A stretch of 28,412 nt of DNA, from the IMG/VR virus record IMGVR_UViG_3300042465_003715, positions 1-28,412 of that record. One strand, written 5' to 3'. The notes under the pieces are model-generated. The model was given only the letters and a program-made list of their open reading frames with translations, did not search any database and was not told the DNA's origin. The translations under genes and the position numbers were made by a program. The stretch is from a virus. Below are positions 9,202 to 16,370 of the stretch, one piece after another; the first letter of the stretch is position 1; each line of letters opens with the position of its first letter.

Positions 9202-9525
9202 GGGCAGTTTCAGTAGTTGCCGACATTTAATATGATGGGCTAATCAGAATTAAGTGTTTGCCGTGGGGAGAACCCAGTTAAGATTCCAATGTATCGCATG
9301 GAGGAGAAATCCGAGGGGCGAGAAACCAACTTGAGGCGCAATGACTATTCGATTCGTCAGCTTACCCAGCGGTTTCAATAGCGTCCAAGTGTTCTATGAG
9401 TTAACCTAGCATAGAATTAAGGCGAAGGATACAAATTGGCGAAAGCCAAACTATACCGACAAAGCGTTCCAAACCTTCAATGGCTGAAACAGTATCTTCT
9501 CTCAAGAGCAGACAAAAAACTGCCC
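9202..9525 (+). ncRNA. Candidate structured RNA of unknown family
   Basis: There is no credible reading frame between 9069 and 9620, yet this stretch has dense, nested complementarity. GGGCAGTTT (9202-9210) pairs with AAACTGCCC (9517-9525). GTTTCAG (9207-9213) also pairs with CTGAAAC (9484-9490), so a composite closing stem is possible. Inside lie ACATTTAAT (9223-9231) with ATTAAGTGT (9249-9257, one G-U), TGGG/CCCA (9264-9276), TCCAATG/CATGGA with one bulge (9285-9302), GGA-GAAA-TCC (9303-9312), GAAACC/GGTTTC (9322-9327 with 9371-9376), TTCTATG/CATAGAA (9392-9416) and TTGGC-GAAA-GCCAA (9436-9449). Two stems carry GAAA tetraloops only when read on the + strand, which sets the likely orientation. 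Large ornate RNAs of unknown role are known from phages (for example GOLLD and ROOL), but I cannot match this one to them, nor to tmRNA, RNase P RNA or a group I intron. The ends are approximate. Confidence 0.5.
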
Positions 9526-9537
9526 GACTCCCCCGAA

Positions 9538-9577
9538 GGGTAAGAGGGTAAGAGGGTAAGAGGGTAAGAGGTTAAGA
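9538..9577 (+). repeat. Five-unit 8-base G-rich tandem repeat with G-quadruplex motif
   Basis: Four copies of GGGTAAGA are followed by one GGTTAAGA. The GGG tracts at 9538-9540, 9546-9548, 9554-9556 and 9562-9564 are separated by identical five-base loops (TAAGA), which fits the classical four-tract G-quadruplex rule on the + strand. The repeat begins 12 bases after the candidate RNA and ends 43 bases before the RNase HI start. The motif is directly visible; formation of a quadruplex is inferred. Confidence 0.85.
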
Positions 9578-9620
9578 GAGAGAATAAGATTAGTAGTCTT
9601 AATTTAAGTTATTATAGGGG

Positions 9621-10025
9621 ATGGTTTACATTAATACAGACGGATCATGTGATTGTTCCTCAAAAGAAGGTGGGTGGTCTTACATAGCAGAGGGGAAATC
9701 TTACTCTGGTAGGGAATGGGACACCACATGTAATCGTATGGAACTTATGGCGGCGATTAAAGCCTTGGAACATTTCGGAGAACCACAAGAGATAATCATT
9801 CTTTCCGACTCACAATATGTTGTTCAGGGGATAAGTCGTCACATTAAAGGATGGTTAAAAAATGGCTGGAAGAACTACAAAAACCAACCAGTGAAGAATA
9901 AAGACCTTTGGTTAAATTTATTGGCCGCGAAAAATAATCATAATCAGGTTGTTTTTAAATGGGTGCCGCGCCAAAATAATTCAAAAGCAGATGAGGCCGC
10001 AAGAAAAGCTAGGGGTGTAAATTAA
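9621..10025 (+). CDS. rnhA: Ribonuclease HI
   Basis: A 134-residue protein with the RNase H fold signature. It should cleave the RNA strand of RNA-DNA hybrids, for example replication primers or R-loops. The carboxylates that bind two metal ions are visible: Asp7 in NTDGS, Glu41 in NRMELMAA, Asp63 in LSDSQYV and Asp124 in SKADEAARKA. The loop before the last Asp reads KWVPRQNNSKAD, so the His usually found there (KGHAG-type in bacterial enzymes) is missing. The length is slightly below typical bacterial RNase HI. The ATG follows GGGG directly and a TATTAT box lies at 9610-9615, so the leader may be very short; no good -35 was found. It heads the rightward unit, directly after the G-rich repeat. 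Confidence 0.93.
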   Translation: MVYINTDGSCDCSSKEGGWSYIAEGKSYSGREWDTTCNRMELMAAIKALEHFGEPQEIIILSDSQYVVQGISRHIKGWLKNGWKNYKNQPVKNKDLWLNLLAAKNNHNQVVFKWVPRQNNSKADEAARKARGVN

Positions 10026-10029
10026 CAAT

Positions 10030-10500
10030 ATGGCTACAAGCTACCTAACTGACTCGCAACGCCGAAATATCGCAAATGTATTCGATAATATCGCGAAAAC
10101 TTTCGAAAGATCGGTATGGGCATTCAAAGATGGCGAAAGAATTTCTTTGGCCACAAACAGCCAATATAATTCCTACTACAGAACCCAAAGTTCCAACACT
10201 GAATTCTCAGAAGCGTCTCTCGAACTGCAAGCCCGCATTCGCTATATCAAGTCTGACGAAGAAGTTTTTAAATTTAGCGACGGAACTGCTGGAGGCGTTC
10301 AGAATAAAATTGTTTTGCCCGCTGGTTCGGTAAAAATCAAGGTTGACCGTGCTGGTTACGAGTTTATCAAAGACGCAAAACGTTTAGAAGTTGACGGTTC
10401 GAGATTCGCCGTGGTATCTAATGCCCGACAAATTGCTATGTTTGGCCCCGACTATTCTCCCTATTATGAGTATCTTCTCACGCCAACCGATGAACAGTAA
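10030..10500 (+). CDS. Probable head-closure or head-tail connector protein
   Basis: A 156-residue protein. The N-terminal 30 residues are helical and the rest is beta-rich, with a segment around residues 95-145 (GSVKIKVDRAGYEFIKDAKR, then VDGSRFAVVSNARQIAMFGP) resembling small beta-barrel stopper or connector proteins. The stop overlaps the next start by one base (TAATG). The following protein looks like a neck protein, so a pair of head-tail joining genes is plausible. No Shine-Dalgarno sequence is present; the ATG follows AATTAACAAT. The assignment rests on pattern and context and not on a diagnostic motif. Confidence 0.55.
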   Translation: MATSYLTDSQRRNIANVFDNIAKTFERSVWAFKDGERISLATNSQYNSYYRTQSSNTEFSEASLELQARIRYIKSDEEVFKFSDGTAGGVQNKIVLPAGSVKIKVDRAGYEFIKDAKRLEVDGSRFAVVSNARQIAMFGPDYSPYYEYLLTPTDEQ

Positions 10501-11138
10501 TGGCTAAATTCTCCCTCGGGAACATAAGGGACCAACTAAAAAAGCAACTTAAAAACAATAAAGTTGTCCAAACCCTCGTAACCTATTTAAATCCGCCCAC
10601 TAAAAAAGAGTTTGCGCGGCTAAAAGCGGAAATGATTAGCGAGTTTCGCCAGTTGAAAGTGGTCGAAGCTATTGAATATGGGCCAGGATTTGGCGATAAT
10701 GACTTTGCGGATTTACTGGGAAGAGGCGGGAAGGGCGATTTATTCTCTTTCCTTGGTTTTAAGAGGCGGCAAAAACCCATAAATGCCATAATCGCCGTTC
10801 TGCGAAAAATGACCTTGCGGCGAACTATTTTTTTAACATGGCAGGTTGACAACTTTCCTTTCGTGGAGAAGATTGAGGAGGCGACAAAGGATCAACTTCC
10901 TTGGGCGAATGGATATTCTTGGGTCACTGGACTGGAGGATGGAATTCCAGGATTGGGTCAATATATCAACGCTCCTTTTGCCAAAATGGGCGTGACGCAA
11001 TCATTATCACACTTTGGTTTACAAAAAGAAAGCGGCCCCAGATTAAATACCAAACCTGTAAAATGGATTACGCCCTTTATTAATGATTGGTTTAAAAGAT
11101 TCGAGGACATGGGATTTAAAATTGTGAAAGAGGTGTGA
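10500..11138 (+). CDS. Probable neck protein (HK97 gp10-like)
   Basis: A 212-residue protein translated from an ATG that shares one base with the preceding stop. Residues about 110-140 read TWQVDNFPFVEKIEEATKDQ, then a Gly/Trp-containing turn. This resembles the conserved 'N-x-x-x-Y/F-x-x-x-x-E' strand-turn of HK97 gp10-type neck or tail-completion proteins. The first 60 residues are basic and helical, and a Gly-rich loop (GRGGKGDLFSFLGFKRRQK) lies near residues 72-92. These proteins join the head to the tail tube. Its partner upstream and the tail tube gene downstream support the role, but the similarity is judged by eye only. Confidence 0.5.
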   Translation: MAKFSLGNIRDQLKKQLKNNKVVQTLVTYLNPPTKKEFARLKAEMISEFRQLKVVEAIEYGPGFGDNDFADLLGRGGKGDLFSFLGFKRRQKPINAIIAVLRKMTLRRTIFLTWQVDNFPFVEKIEEATKDQLPWANGYSWVTGLEDGIPGLGQYINAPFAKMGVTQSLSHFGLQKESGPRLNTKPVKWITPFINDWFKRFEDMGFKIVKEV

Positions 11139-11148
11139 TAGATTTTTC

Positions 11149-11177
11149 TTGACGCGGAGTACATCACGATGTATAAT
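11149..11177 (+). promoter_or_regulatory. Sigma70-type promoter
   Basis: TTGACG (11149-11154), a 17-base spacer and TATAAT (11172-11177) form a near-consensus promoter. The expected transcription start falls around 11183-11185 and the next ATG is at 11187, so the mRNA would be leaderless or nearly so. Confidence 0.85.
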
Positions 11178-11186
11178 TAAAATTCT

Positions 11187-11444
11187 ATGAACACAGAAAC
11201 TAAAACCCTTATTTTCAACAGGTGGAAAACTTTTTTATTAACCGTGGCCTATTACTCTATATTCTTATTATTTTTATGCGGTCCAATCTTTTTTGGAGAC
11301 TTCTTCCTTGATCCTCTTGATGGCCGACCAAGAGTAGTTCCAACTTTATTGTGTCTTGCATGTTTTGCCGCTTGGGTATTTCTTGGCGACATTATAAATC
11401 TTTTTAGATGGTTATCTGGCAGGGAACCGTATAATTTAAACTGA
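11187..11444 (+). CDS. Small membrane protein with two transmembrane segments
   Basis: An 85-residue protein starting MNTETKTLIFNRWKTF. Two hydrophobic segments are clear, about residues 15-38 (LLTVAYYSIFLLFLCGPIFF) and 50-70 (VVPTLLCLACFAAWVFLGDI), joined by a short polar loop. The N-terminus and C-terminus are both charged, suggesting an inner membrane hairpin. It has its own strong promoter immediately upstream and no Shine-Dalgarno sequence. Small two-segment phage membrane proteins include holins, antiholins and superinfection-exclusion factors; no endolysin is adjacent, so none of these can be chosen. Confidence 0.7.
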   Translation: MNTETKTLIFNRWKTFLLTVAYYSIFLLFLCGPIFFGDFFLDPLDGRPRVVPTLLCLACFAAWVFLGDIINLFRWLSGREPYNLN

Positions 11445-11507
11445 TGGGATTTGCGGTGGTCAAAAATGTTTGATAGACTTTTAAGGTCCAAACGTAATAC
11501 TTAATGT

Positions 11508-11924
11508 ATGAAACGACAAATTAAATTTCGAGTCTGGGATAATCACGGAAAAATTTTTCGCCGCGCCAATATCGAAGGGTCAAAAAACAGTGCATGGGGA
11601 ATTACAATTAATCGCGGAATCTTCTCTCTTGAATCTACGGAAGGACTCACTTATCAACAATTCACTGGTTTATTTGACTCTCAAGGAAAAGAAATTTACG
11701 AAGGTGACATTTACAACCTAGAAACCCACTGCGTTAACCCATACTATTGTGTGTTCTTTGACGGTTGCTACTGGAACAAAAGATGCGGCCAAACCCAAGA
11801 AGACTTTCTTAAAACGCACGTTAACGTCCACCCAACAATGACTCACGATTTAAGATCAAGCCATAAAGCGGCGAAAATAATTGGCAACATTTTTGAGAAC
11901 CCAGAATTACTTTCTACTGTGTAA
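11508..11924 (+). CDS. YopX-family protein, copy 1
   Basis: A 138-residue protein with the YopX family pattern: an N-terminal KRQIKFRVWD, a central QQFTGLFDSQGKEIYEGDIY and a C-terminal KIIGNIFENPELL. The family is common in phages and prophages and has no firmly established function. Two more copies lie at 13342-13746 and 13751-14152; this one is separated from them by a virion-type gene and two small genes. Its middle (ETHCVNPYYCVFFDGCYWNK) differs from the other copies and is Cys-rich. No Shine-Dalgarno sequence is visible; a weak TTGATA...TAATAC pair upstream has a 19-base spacer and is not counted as a promoter. Confidence 0.85.
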   Translation: MKRQIKFRVWDNHGKIFRRANIEGSKNSAWGITINRGIFSLESTEGLTYQQFTGLFDSQGKEIYEGDIYNLETHCVNPYYCVFFDGCYWNKRCGQTQEDFLKTHVNVHPTMTHDLRSSHKAAKIIGNIFENPELLSTV

Positions 11925-11932
11925 ATTAATAC

Positions 11933-12784
11933 ATGGTTCCCCAATTTTCCCACGAAGTTCAGTCGTCATTTATTTTATGGTTTGATCACCATCTTCTTGA
12001 TAAGGGCCAAGCCTACACAAATAAAACAGGGAAACTTTTTTACGCCGCCGACTCTTCCGTCCCAACGTATAGGAGCTTTTCTTCACCTTATAAACAGTGG
12101 GTGGCCGATTCTTCTGTGAGTGGGGCCGTTGTTCCTTCGGGCGTGTGGGTGGGAGCAAATTTTTCTGGCCGCGCAAATAATGTTCTGCTGGACTACGATA
12201 ATGGGCGCATTCTCGCTAGCGGTTTATCAACTTCCGCCCAACCAACGGGAGCTTTCGCGCACAAAGAATTCAACGTTTACTCTACCAGCGACTCAGTAGA
12301 GGATTTAATTATTGAGAAAAAATACCTACCGTCCCCCAAAGTAGGAACAAATATCGCCGTGTCTGGGATTCCCCCGTATCAACCAGTTGTGCCTGCAATT
12401 TTTATTTCGGCGGCAAATGTGGAGAATTCGCCCTTTGCTTTTGGAGGCATGGACACAACAGAGGTAAAGTTAACCGCCACAGTCTTTTGCGAGAATAGTT
12501 ATCAAATCGACGGCATCTTTGGACTATTCGCCGACGCAAAAAATAAAACTATTGCCCATATTCCTTTCGAGGAAGCGCCGTTTAATGAGTTTGGGGACTT
12601 GAAAACGGGGTATTATAATTACAATAGCCTCTCTAACCAGTGGCTAGCCAGCGGCTTGCCCTTGTATATCGAAAGCGTTAAGACGGCCAAAATAACCGAC
12701 CAACTCCGAAAAAGCGTGCAAAACGAAATGTTTATCGGCATCATGGACTTCAAGGTAAGTCAACAAAGGTATCCGCGAGCCTAA
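11933..12784 (+). CDS. Probable virion protein of the neck/tail region
   Basis: A 283-residue protein starting MVPQFSHEVQSSFILWFDHH. It is rich in Ser, Gly, Asn, Pro and aromatic residues, with many likely beta strands and no predicted membrane segment, as is common for structural proteins. Segments such as FSSPYKQWVADSSVSGAVVP and DYDNGRILASGL look like ordered beta domains. It sits eight bases after YopX copy 1 and starts in the same context as the tail tube gene (TTAATACATGG). Given the neck genes upstream and the tail tube downstream, a tail-completion or connector role is likely. A specific family was not recognised. Confidence 0.55.
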   Translation: MVPQFSHEVQSSFILWFDHHLLDKGQAYTNKTGKLFYAADSSVPTYRSFSSPYKQWVADSSVSGAVVPSGVWVGANFSGRANNVLLDYDNGRILASGLSTSAQPTGAFAHKEFNVYSTSDSVEDLIIEKKYLPSPKVGTNIAVSGIPPYQPVVPAIFISAANVENSPFAFGGMDTTEVKLTATVFCENSYQIDGIFGLFADAKNKTIAHIPFEEAPFNEFGDLKTGYYNYNSLSNQWLASGLPLYIESVKTAKITDQLRKSVQNEMFIGIMDFKVSQQRYPRA

Positions 12785-12833
12785 TTCGCAGCGCCGAATG
12801 GCTCAAGAAATTTATTTTGGCCACAAAAAATAA

Positions 12834-12862
12834 TTGACAGGTTTGAGGGTTTGTGATAGTAG
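12834..12862 (+). promoter_or_regulatory. Sigma70-type promoter
   Basis: A perfect TTGACA (12834-12839) is followed after 17 bases by TAGTAG (12857-12862), with a further TATAGT just downstream. Transcription would start close to 12869, against an ATG at 12872, again giving almost no leader. The weaker -10 makes this less certain than the promoter at 11149. Confidence 0.6.
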
Positions 12863-12871
12863 TATAGTCAC

Positions 12872-13186
12872 ATGAGAAAACAACTATATACACTTGCCCT
12901 TCATTGTCTCGTCTCCCAAGGCGGAGACGGATGCGTTTCAATCAAACTCCCATACTCTTCAATTGAGTCGTGCGAAAAGATGGCCAAAGAAATCCTCGCC
13001 CTCGCGCAAGAACAGTATCCCAGAATCAAAGATTGGGATGTTTTTCATTATAATCAAGATGGCAAGGAATTTTGGGGCGTTCATTACGAACAGGCTGACA
13101 TTGCTATCTCAAGTCAAGAATTTATTTATGAAAAGATTAGCAGCGTAAATATCGAAATCAAGGAGTGTTACTTGGACATGAAATAA
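12872..13186 (+). CDS. Small protein of unknown function
   Basis: A 104-residue protein starting MRKQLYTLALHCLVSQGGDG. A mixed alpha/beta pattern is suggested: a hydrophobic first strand, a helix around residues 30-48 (SIESCEKMAKEILALAQEQY), then aromatic-rich strands (DWDVFHYNQDGKEFWGVHY). It is soluble and has four scattered Cys. It follows its own promoter and is followed one base later by another small gene, so the two are probably co-transcribed with the YopX pair. The family is not recognised. Confidence 0.65.
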   Translation: MRKQLYTLALHCLVSQGGDGCVSIKLPYSSIESCEKMAKEILALAQEQYPRIKDWDVFHYNQDGKEFWGVHYEQADIAISSQEFIYEKISSVNIEIKECYLDMK

Positions 13187-13187
13187 C

Positions 13188-13340
13188 ATGAAAGACACCC
13201 AAATTATCTACCAAGAAGAAGACCTTGACCTCGTAATGAGTTATTTTGTCAAGGATTATAACACTAAATTCATTGATTTTGAATGGTTTTTAGACGCGGC
13301 CAAAAATAAAGTGGTATTTAAACTTGTCGTTGAAAAATAA
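13188..13340 (+). CDS. Very small acidic protein of unknown function
   Basis: A 50-residue reading frame starting MKDTQIIYQEEDLDLVMSYF, one base after the preceding stop and one base before the next start. This tight packing is the main support for it being real. It is acidic, soluble and likely helix-strand in form, with a hydrophobic last third (NKVVFKLVVEK). No motif is recognised. Confidence 0.55.
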   Translation: MKDTQIIYQEEDLDLVMSYFVKDYNTKFIDFEWFLDAAKNKVVFKLVVEK

Positions 13341-13341
13341 T

Positions 13342-13746
13342 ATGAGCCGCCAAATTAAATTCCGCGTTTGGAATACTTATCAGAAAAAATTCTACGCCCA
13401 AAGTAAAGTGGCCTTTACTGGAGATGGCACGCCATTATTTTTTGATTGGCATGAGGATAGTGAAATGTCATGGCAGCATGACTGTTATAATTCTCCTGAT
13501 AATGGCCTGAGAGTAACTCAACAATCTACTGGAGTTTTCGACCAAAACGATAAAGAAATCTATGAAGGCGATATAGTTAGATGGGATGGTCCGCACGAAT
13601 CCGAGTGGCTAGGTGACGTTAAGTATGACGCTCCTAGCTTTATGGTTTGTTGGAAGAAATCTCCCTATCAAACGCTGCCATCAGTGTTGGACAAGCATGT
13701 GGTTGTAGTGGGGAATGTGTTTGAGAATCAGGAATTGTTGAAATAA
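13342..13746 (+). CDS. YopX-family protein, copy 2
   Basis: A 134-residue protein with SRQIKFRVWN at the start, QQSTGVFDQNDKEIYEGDIV in the middle and VVVGNVFENQELL at the end, the same three blocks as copy 1. The ATG at 13342 is chosen over an upstream frame start because it aligns with the start of the other copies and follows the preceding stop by one base. The central block is shifted from QFTG to QSTG. The gene lies four bases before copy 3. Confidence 0.85.
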   Translation: MSRQIKFRVWNTYQKKFYAQSKVAFTGDGTPLFFDWHEDSEMSWQHDCYNSPDNGLRVTQQSTGVFDQNDKEIYEGDIVRWDGPHESEWLGDVKYDAPSFMVCWKKSPYQTLPSVLDKHVVVVGNVFENQELLK

Positions 13747-13750
13747 TTTT

Positions 13751-14152
13751 ATGCAGCGCAAATTTAAATTCCGAGTTTGGGATATTCAACATAAGAAATT
13801 TATTCGGCCCGACTATTTTTCTATAGGTTTAGACGGAACACTGATTCAGCGCGTCATTTGTTATGGCGACGACCCTGGAAATACTTGGGACGATTCGTGG
13901 AATGAGGAATTGGATGATGATAAGTATGAGGTTCAGCAATTCACTGGTTTATCCGACAAGAATGGGCGGGAAATTTATGAGGGCGATATTATCTCTGGTT
14001 CATTCTACGATGAAGAGTATCGTCACGCAAAAACTTTAAATGCGGCAGTAGCATTCAATAATGGAGCATTTAATATCTCGTCAACTAATTGGCACAAGCC
14101 TTTGTTAAAGGTAATTGGGAATATTTTTGAGGATTCGGCGCTTTTGGGTTAA
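13751..14152 (+). CDS. YopX-family protein, copy 3
   Basis: A 133-residue protein with QRKFKFRVWD, VQQFTGLSDKNGREIYEGDI and LKVIGNIFEDSALL. It is adjacent to copy 2, suggesting tandem duplication, but its inner sequence is clearly different, so the duplication is old or the copies were gained separately. It ends 73 bases before the tail tube gene; that gap contains an imperfect hairpin (about 14168-14191) and a five-base stem just before the next ATG, with no convincing promoter. Confidence 0.85.
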   Translation: MQRKFKFRVWDIQHKKFIRPDYFSIGLDGTLIQRVICYGDDPGNTWDDSWNEELDDDKYEVQQFTGLSDKNGREIYEGDIISGSFYDEEYRHAKTLNAAVAFNNGAFNISSTNWHKPLLKVIGNIFEDSALLG

Positions 14153-14225
14153 TTTTCTTGTTTTTCCTCAGAAGGCATTCGCCGCTTGAGAAAGAAGTGT
14201 AAAGAAGAGAAACCCCTCTTAATAC

Positions 14226-15380
14226 ATGGCCAGGAACAGAACCAATTACCCTTCGCTCGGATTATTCTCCTCAAAAAACCTGACTGGACTCTCTTCTGGT
14301 CAGCACGCTCAATTTGGACGATTCCAATCTTTTGACACTAATACCGAGATTTCTCGTACCAGTTTAAATCAGATGGGACAACAGGCCGCGATTCAGAAAA
14401 TCGTTACCGAGGAACCCACTGTTGGAGGTAATTTTTCATATTATCTTACAAACGGCTATCAAGAACGCGCCCTTGGATTTTATGTCCAAGACGCATCTAG
14501 TTTTACTGGTCAAGCGAATTTTGTTTCGGGCCAAATTGTAACAACTTCTGGAAATTGTTTGCACGTTCCAGTTTCTCCAGAGGGCGTGGATTTAAATCTT
14601 ATGGCGGGGGGTTCCGCCGCTTATAGCGGTCTTCCTGTTTATTCATTTGGAAATGTTTATGTAACTTCGTACGAGTTGTCTATTGGAGTTGGTGACATCC
14701 CCACTGTTAGCGTTGGTTTTGAAGCTGCGAATGCGATTACTTCCACCTACACAGTTAATGGCGCTATTACTGGGTGTGTTTCTCCTGCCGTTAATCCGTC
14801 AAATGGTCAGATGCTTAATACAGGTTTTGCGGTGAAATTCCCAGCCCCAACGCCTTATACGGGCGTTGGCATTCCAATGGCCCTCAGACCCGCTGACGCG
14901 ACACTTTCATTTGGCTCGCTGACTGGCACCGCATCTGGTGTAGCATCCCCATTTGTGAATCTTGACGTTGCTGGATCGGACGGCATCCGAATCCAAAGTG
15001 CAACTCTTTCCGTCCCTCTTTCTCGCGATCCTATTCGTCAGATTGGTTCTCGATTCGCTTATGCTCGTCCGACTACCCTTCCAATTACGGCAACACTTTC
15101 TGTGAATGCCCTTGTGAACGAAGTTGTTTCGAGAAATCTTAGCGCAATGCTTGACGATGAATCGACACATGATATTACTTTGACTATTAGAAATACAAAT
15201 GGAACTCCAAACATTTCCTATACGCTTAAAGGAGCGCAGTTTGACTCTAGTTCAAGCTCGCTATCTATTGGAGACAATCAAAGCTGCGACTTAGTGTTTT
15301 CCGCTGACGTTGGCGGCGTAGGCGACCAATCGCGAGGCGTTTTCATGTCGGGTCAAAACATCGTCAATCCTTTCGACTAA
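14226..15380 (+). CDS. Probable major tail tube protein
   Basis: A 384-residue protein, rich in Ser, Thr, Gly, Ala and Asn and low in charged residues, almost entirely beta by appearance. Early segments (GRFQSFDTNTEISRTSLNQM, GNFSYYLTNGYQERALGFYV) and the end (GAQFDSSSSSLSIGDNQSCD) resemble phage tail tube proteins, where strands alternate with Ser/Gly turns. It is the last rightward gene before a hairpin terminator. A tail tube gene is expected between the connectors and the tape measure, and no other gene here fits as well. No tail sheath gene is visible, so a non-contractile tail is possible but not shown. No Shine-Dalgarno sequence precedes the ATG. Confidence 0.6.
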   Translation: MARNRTNYPSLGLFSSKNLTGLSSGQHAQFGRFQSFDTNTEISRTSLNQMGQQAAIQKIVTEEPTVGGNFSYYLTNGYQERALGFYVQDASSFTGQANFVSGQIVTTSGNCLHVPVSPEGVDLNLMAGGSAAYSGLPVYSFGNVYVTSYELSIGVGDIPTVSVGFEAANAITSTYTVNGAITGCVSPAVNPSNGQMLNTGFAVKFPAPTPYTGVGIPMALRPADATLSFGSLTGTASGVASPFVNLDVAGSDGIRIQSATLSVPLSRDPIRQIGSRFAYARPTTLPITATLSVNALVNEVVSRNLSAMLDDESTHDITLTIRNTNGTPNISYTLKGAQFDSSSSSLSIGDNQSCDLVFSADVGGVGDQSRGVFMSGQNIVNPFD

Positions 15381-15404
15381 GAAGCTTAGACTGAGGTTTT
15401 AATG

Positions 15405-15436
15405 AAATACACGTCTTTAATCGGACGTGTATTTTG
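15405..15436 (+). terminator. Terminator at the convergence of the tail tube and HNH genes
   Basis: AAATACACGTC (15405-15415) and GACGTGTATTT (15424-15434) form an 11-base stem with an eight-base loop. On the + strand the stem runs into TTTTGTTG, so it should end transcription of the tail tube unit. The stop codon of the leftward HNH gene (15417-15419) lies in the loop, so the same hairpin lies at the end of both genes, though its T-run on the minus strand is weak. Confidence 0.75.
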
Positions 15437-16238
15437 TTGTGGGGAATATGAATGATTTTTCATACTTCTTGTAGTTTGGGGAGACGTACTCTATAAACTT
15501 CCCGCTTTCAACAAAATGATGATAAACTCTGCTGATAAGATTAACCCAATCGTAGTAGCTTAATTTAAGTTTAGACCTGTTGCACTTTTCGCAACATGTG
15601 ACTACGTTGGATTTCAAATACCCTTGTTTTGGATCAACTCTGTCCAGTCCGTGTTTTAAATATTTAATTCCAGCCTTCTTGTCCTGTAAAACCTTTTCTG
15701 GTTTTTTGCCGCAATAAAAACAATCTTGTACAGAAAGATGTTTATAAGTTTCTAGGTCTATATTTGGAGTGGAACCGTATTCTTCTGAAAGCCTTAGCGC
15801 CCTCAACATTTCCCTTTTCCAAAGTTGCTCGTCCCTATCTGGGTTTCTCCTTTTACATCCACAAGACGCGGTTTTAAGATTTACGACTTCTCCAGCGGAG
15901 ATTTCTTTTTCAATTCCGCAATCGCATTTAAATAGCCAGACAATACTCTTTCTATATCTTTTCTCCGTTGGTTTTAGGGCCGTAAGCATTCCAAATTTCT
16001 GTCCAGTTATATCTTGAGCCCTATTCCCAGTATGTTGCTTGCAGCCACAAGAATTACTGCCCGCAGCGTTTCTAAGATTACAAGAAATAACGACATGATC
16101 CTTTGTGCCACAATCACAATCGCACTTATAATATAACTTGTTTTTGCCGCGACTATTTTTCGCGTAGAATCCAGTATGAGGAGTGAGCATTCCGAACTTA
16201 CGTCCGACTTTTGTTTGAGGTGGTTTTGTAGCTGCCAT
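15417..16238 (-). CDS. HNH homing endonuclease with two N-terminal zinc-binding repeats
   Basis: A 273-residue protein with three parts. Residues about 10-66 and 77-128 are two copies of a GxKFGMLT...CDCG...SCGC repeat; Cys39/41/43 with Cys64/66 and Cys105/107 with Cys126/128 can bind metal. Residues about 165-235 are an HNH nuclease: CFYCGKKP, HGLDRVDPKQGYLKSN, then CCEKCNRSK, with the Cys pairs holding zinc. Proteins of this build are usual among phage homing endonucleases, which cut a cognate site so that their gene is copied in. It sits between a terminator and the tail tube terminator with no virion role evident, consistent with a mobile insertion between the head and tail genes. Confidence 0.88.
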   Translation of the reverse strand: MAATKPPQTKVGRKFGMLTPHTGFYAKNSRGKNKLYYKCDCDCGTKDHVVISCNLRNAAGSNSCGCKQHTGNRAQDITGQKFGMLTALKPTEKRYRKSIVWLFKCDCGIEKEISAGEVVNLKTASCGCKRRNPDRDEQLWKREMLRALRLSEEYGSTPNIDLETYKHLSVQDCFYCGKKPEKVLQDKKAGIKYLKHGLDRVDPKQGYLKSNVVTCCEKCNRSKLKLSYYDWVNLISRVYHHFVESGKFIEYVSPNYKKYEKSFIFPTTKYTSD

Positions 16239-16370
16239 ATATTGTCTTACGACGTAACCAATAACTTTCTTTCGCCCCGCCCAAATTTCTTAGAGAGTCT
16301 GAGACACTTCTCAGGTGTAAATACCATTACAAGGGTGCATGACTTTCTTTGAACTGTCGCGCCATAAAAG

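Noticed and set aside
9202-9525. tmRNA, RNase P RNA or a group I/II intron in the non-coding gap
   Set aside because: No tag frame with tRNA-like ends, no RNase P consensus blocks, no intron core sequence or domain V, and no split gene around the region.
9069-9620. CRISPR array based on the G-rich repeat
   Set aside because: Units are eight bases long and directly abutting with no spacers; this is a simple tandem repeat.
14153-14225. Promoter or terminator between YopX copy 3 and the tail tube gene
   Set aside because: The hairpin near 14168-14191 has two mismatches and no T-run, and no paired -35/-10 boxes with acceptable spacing were found.
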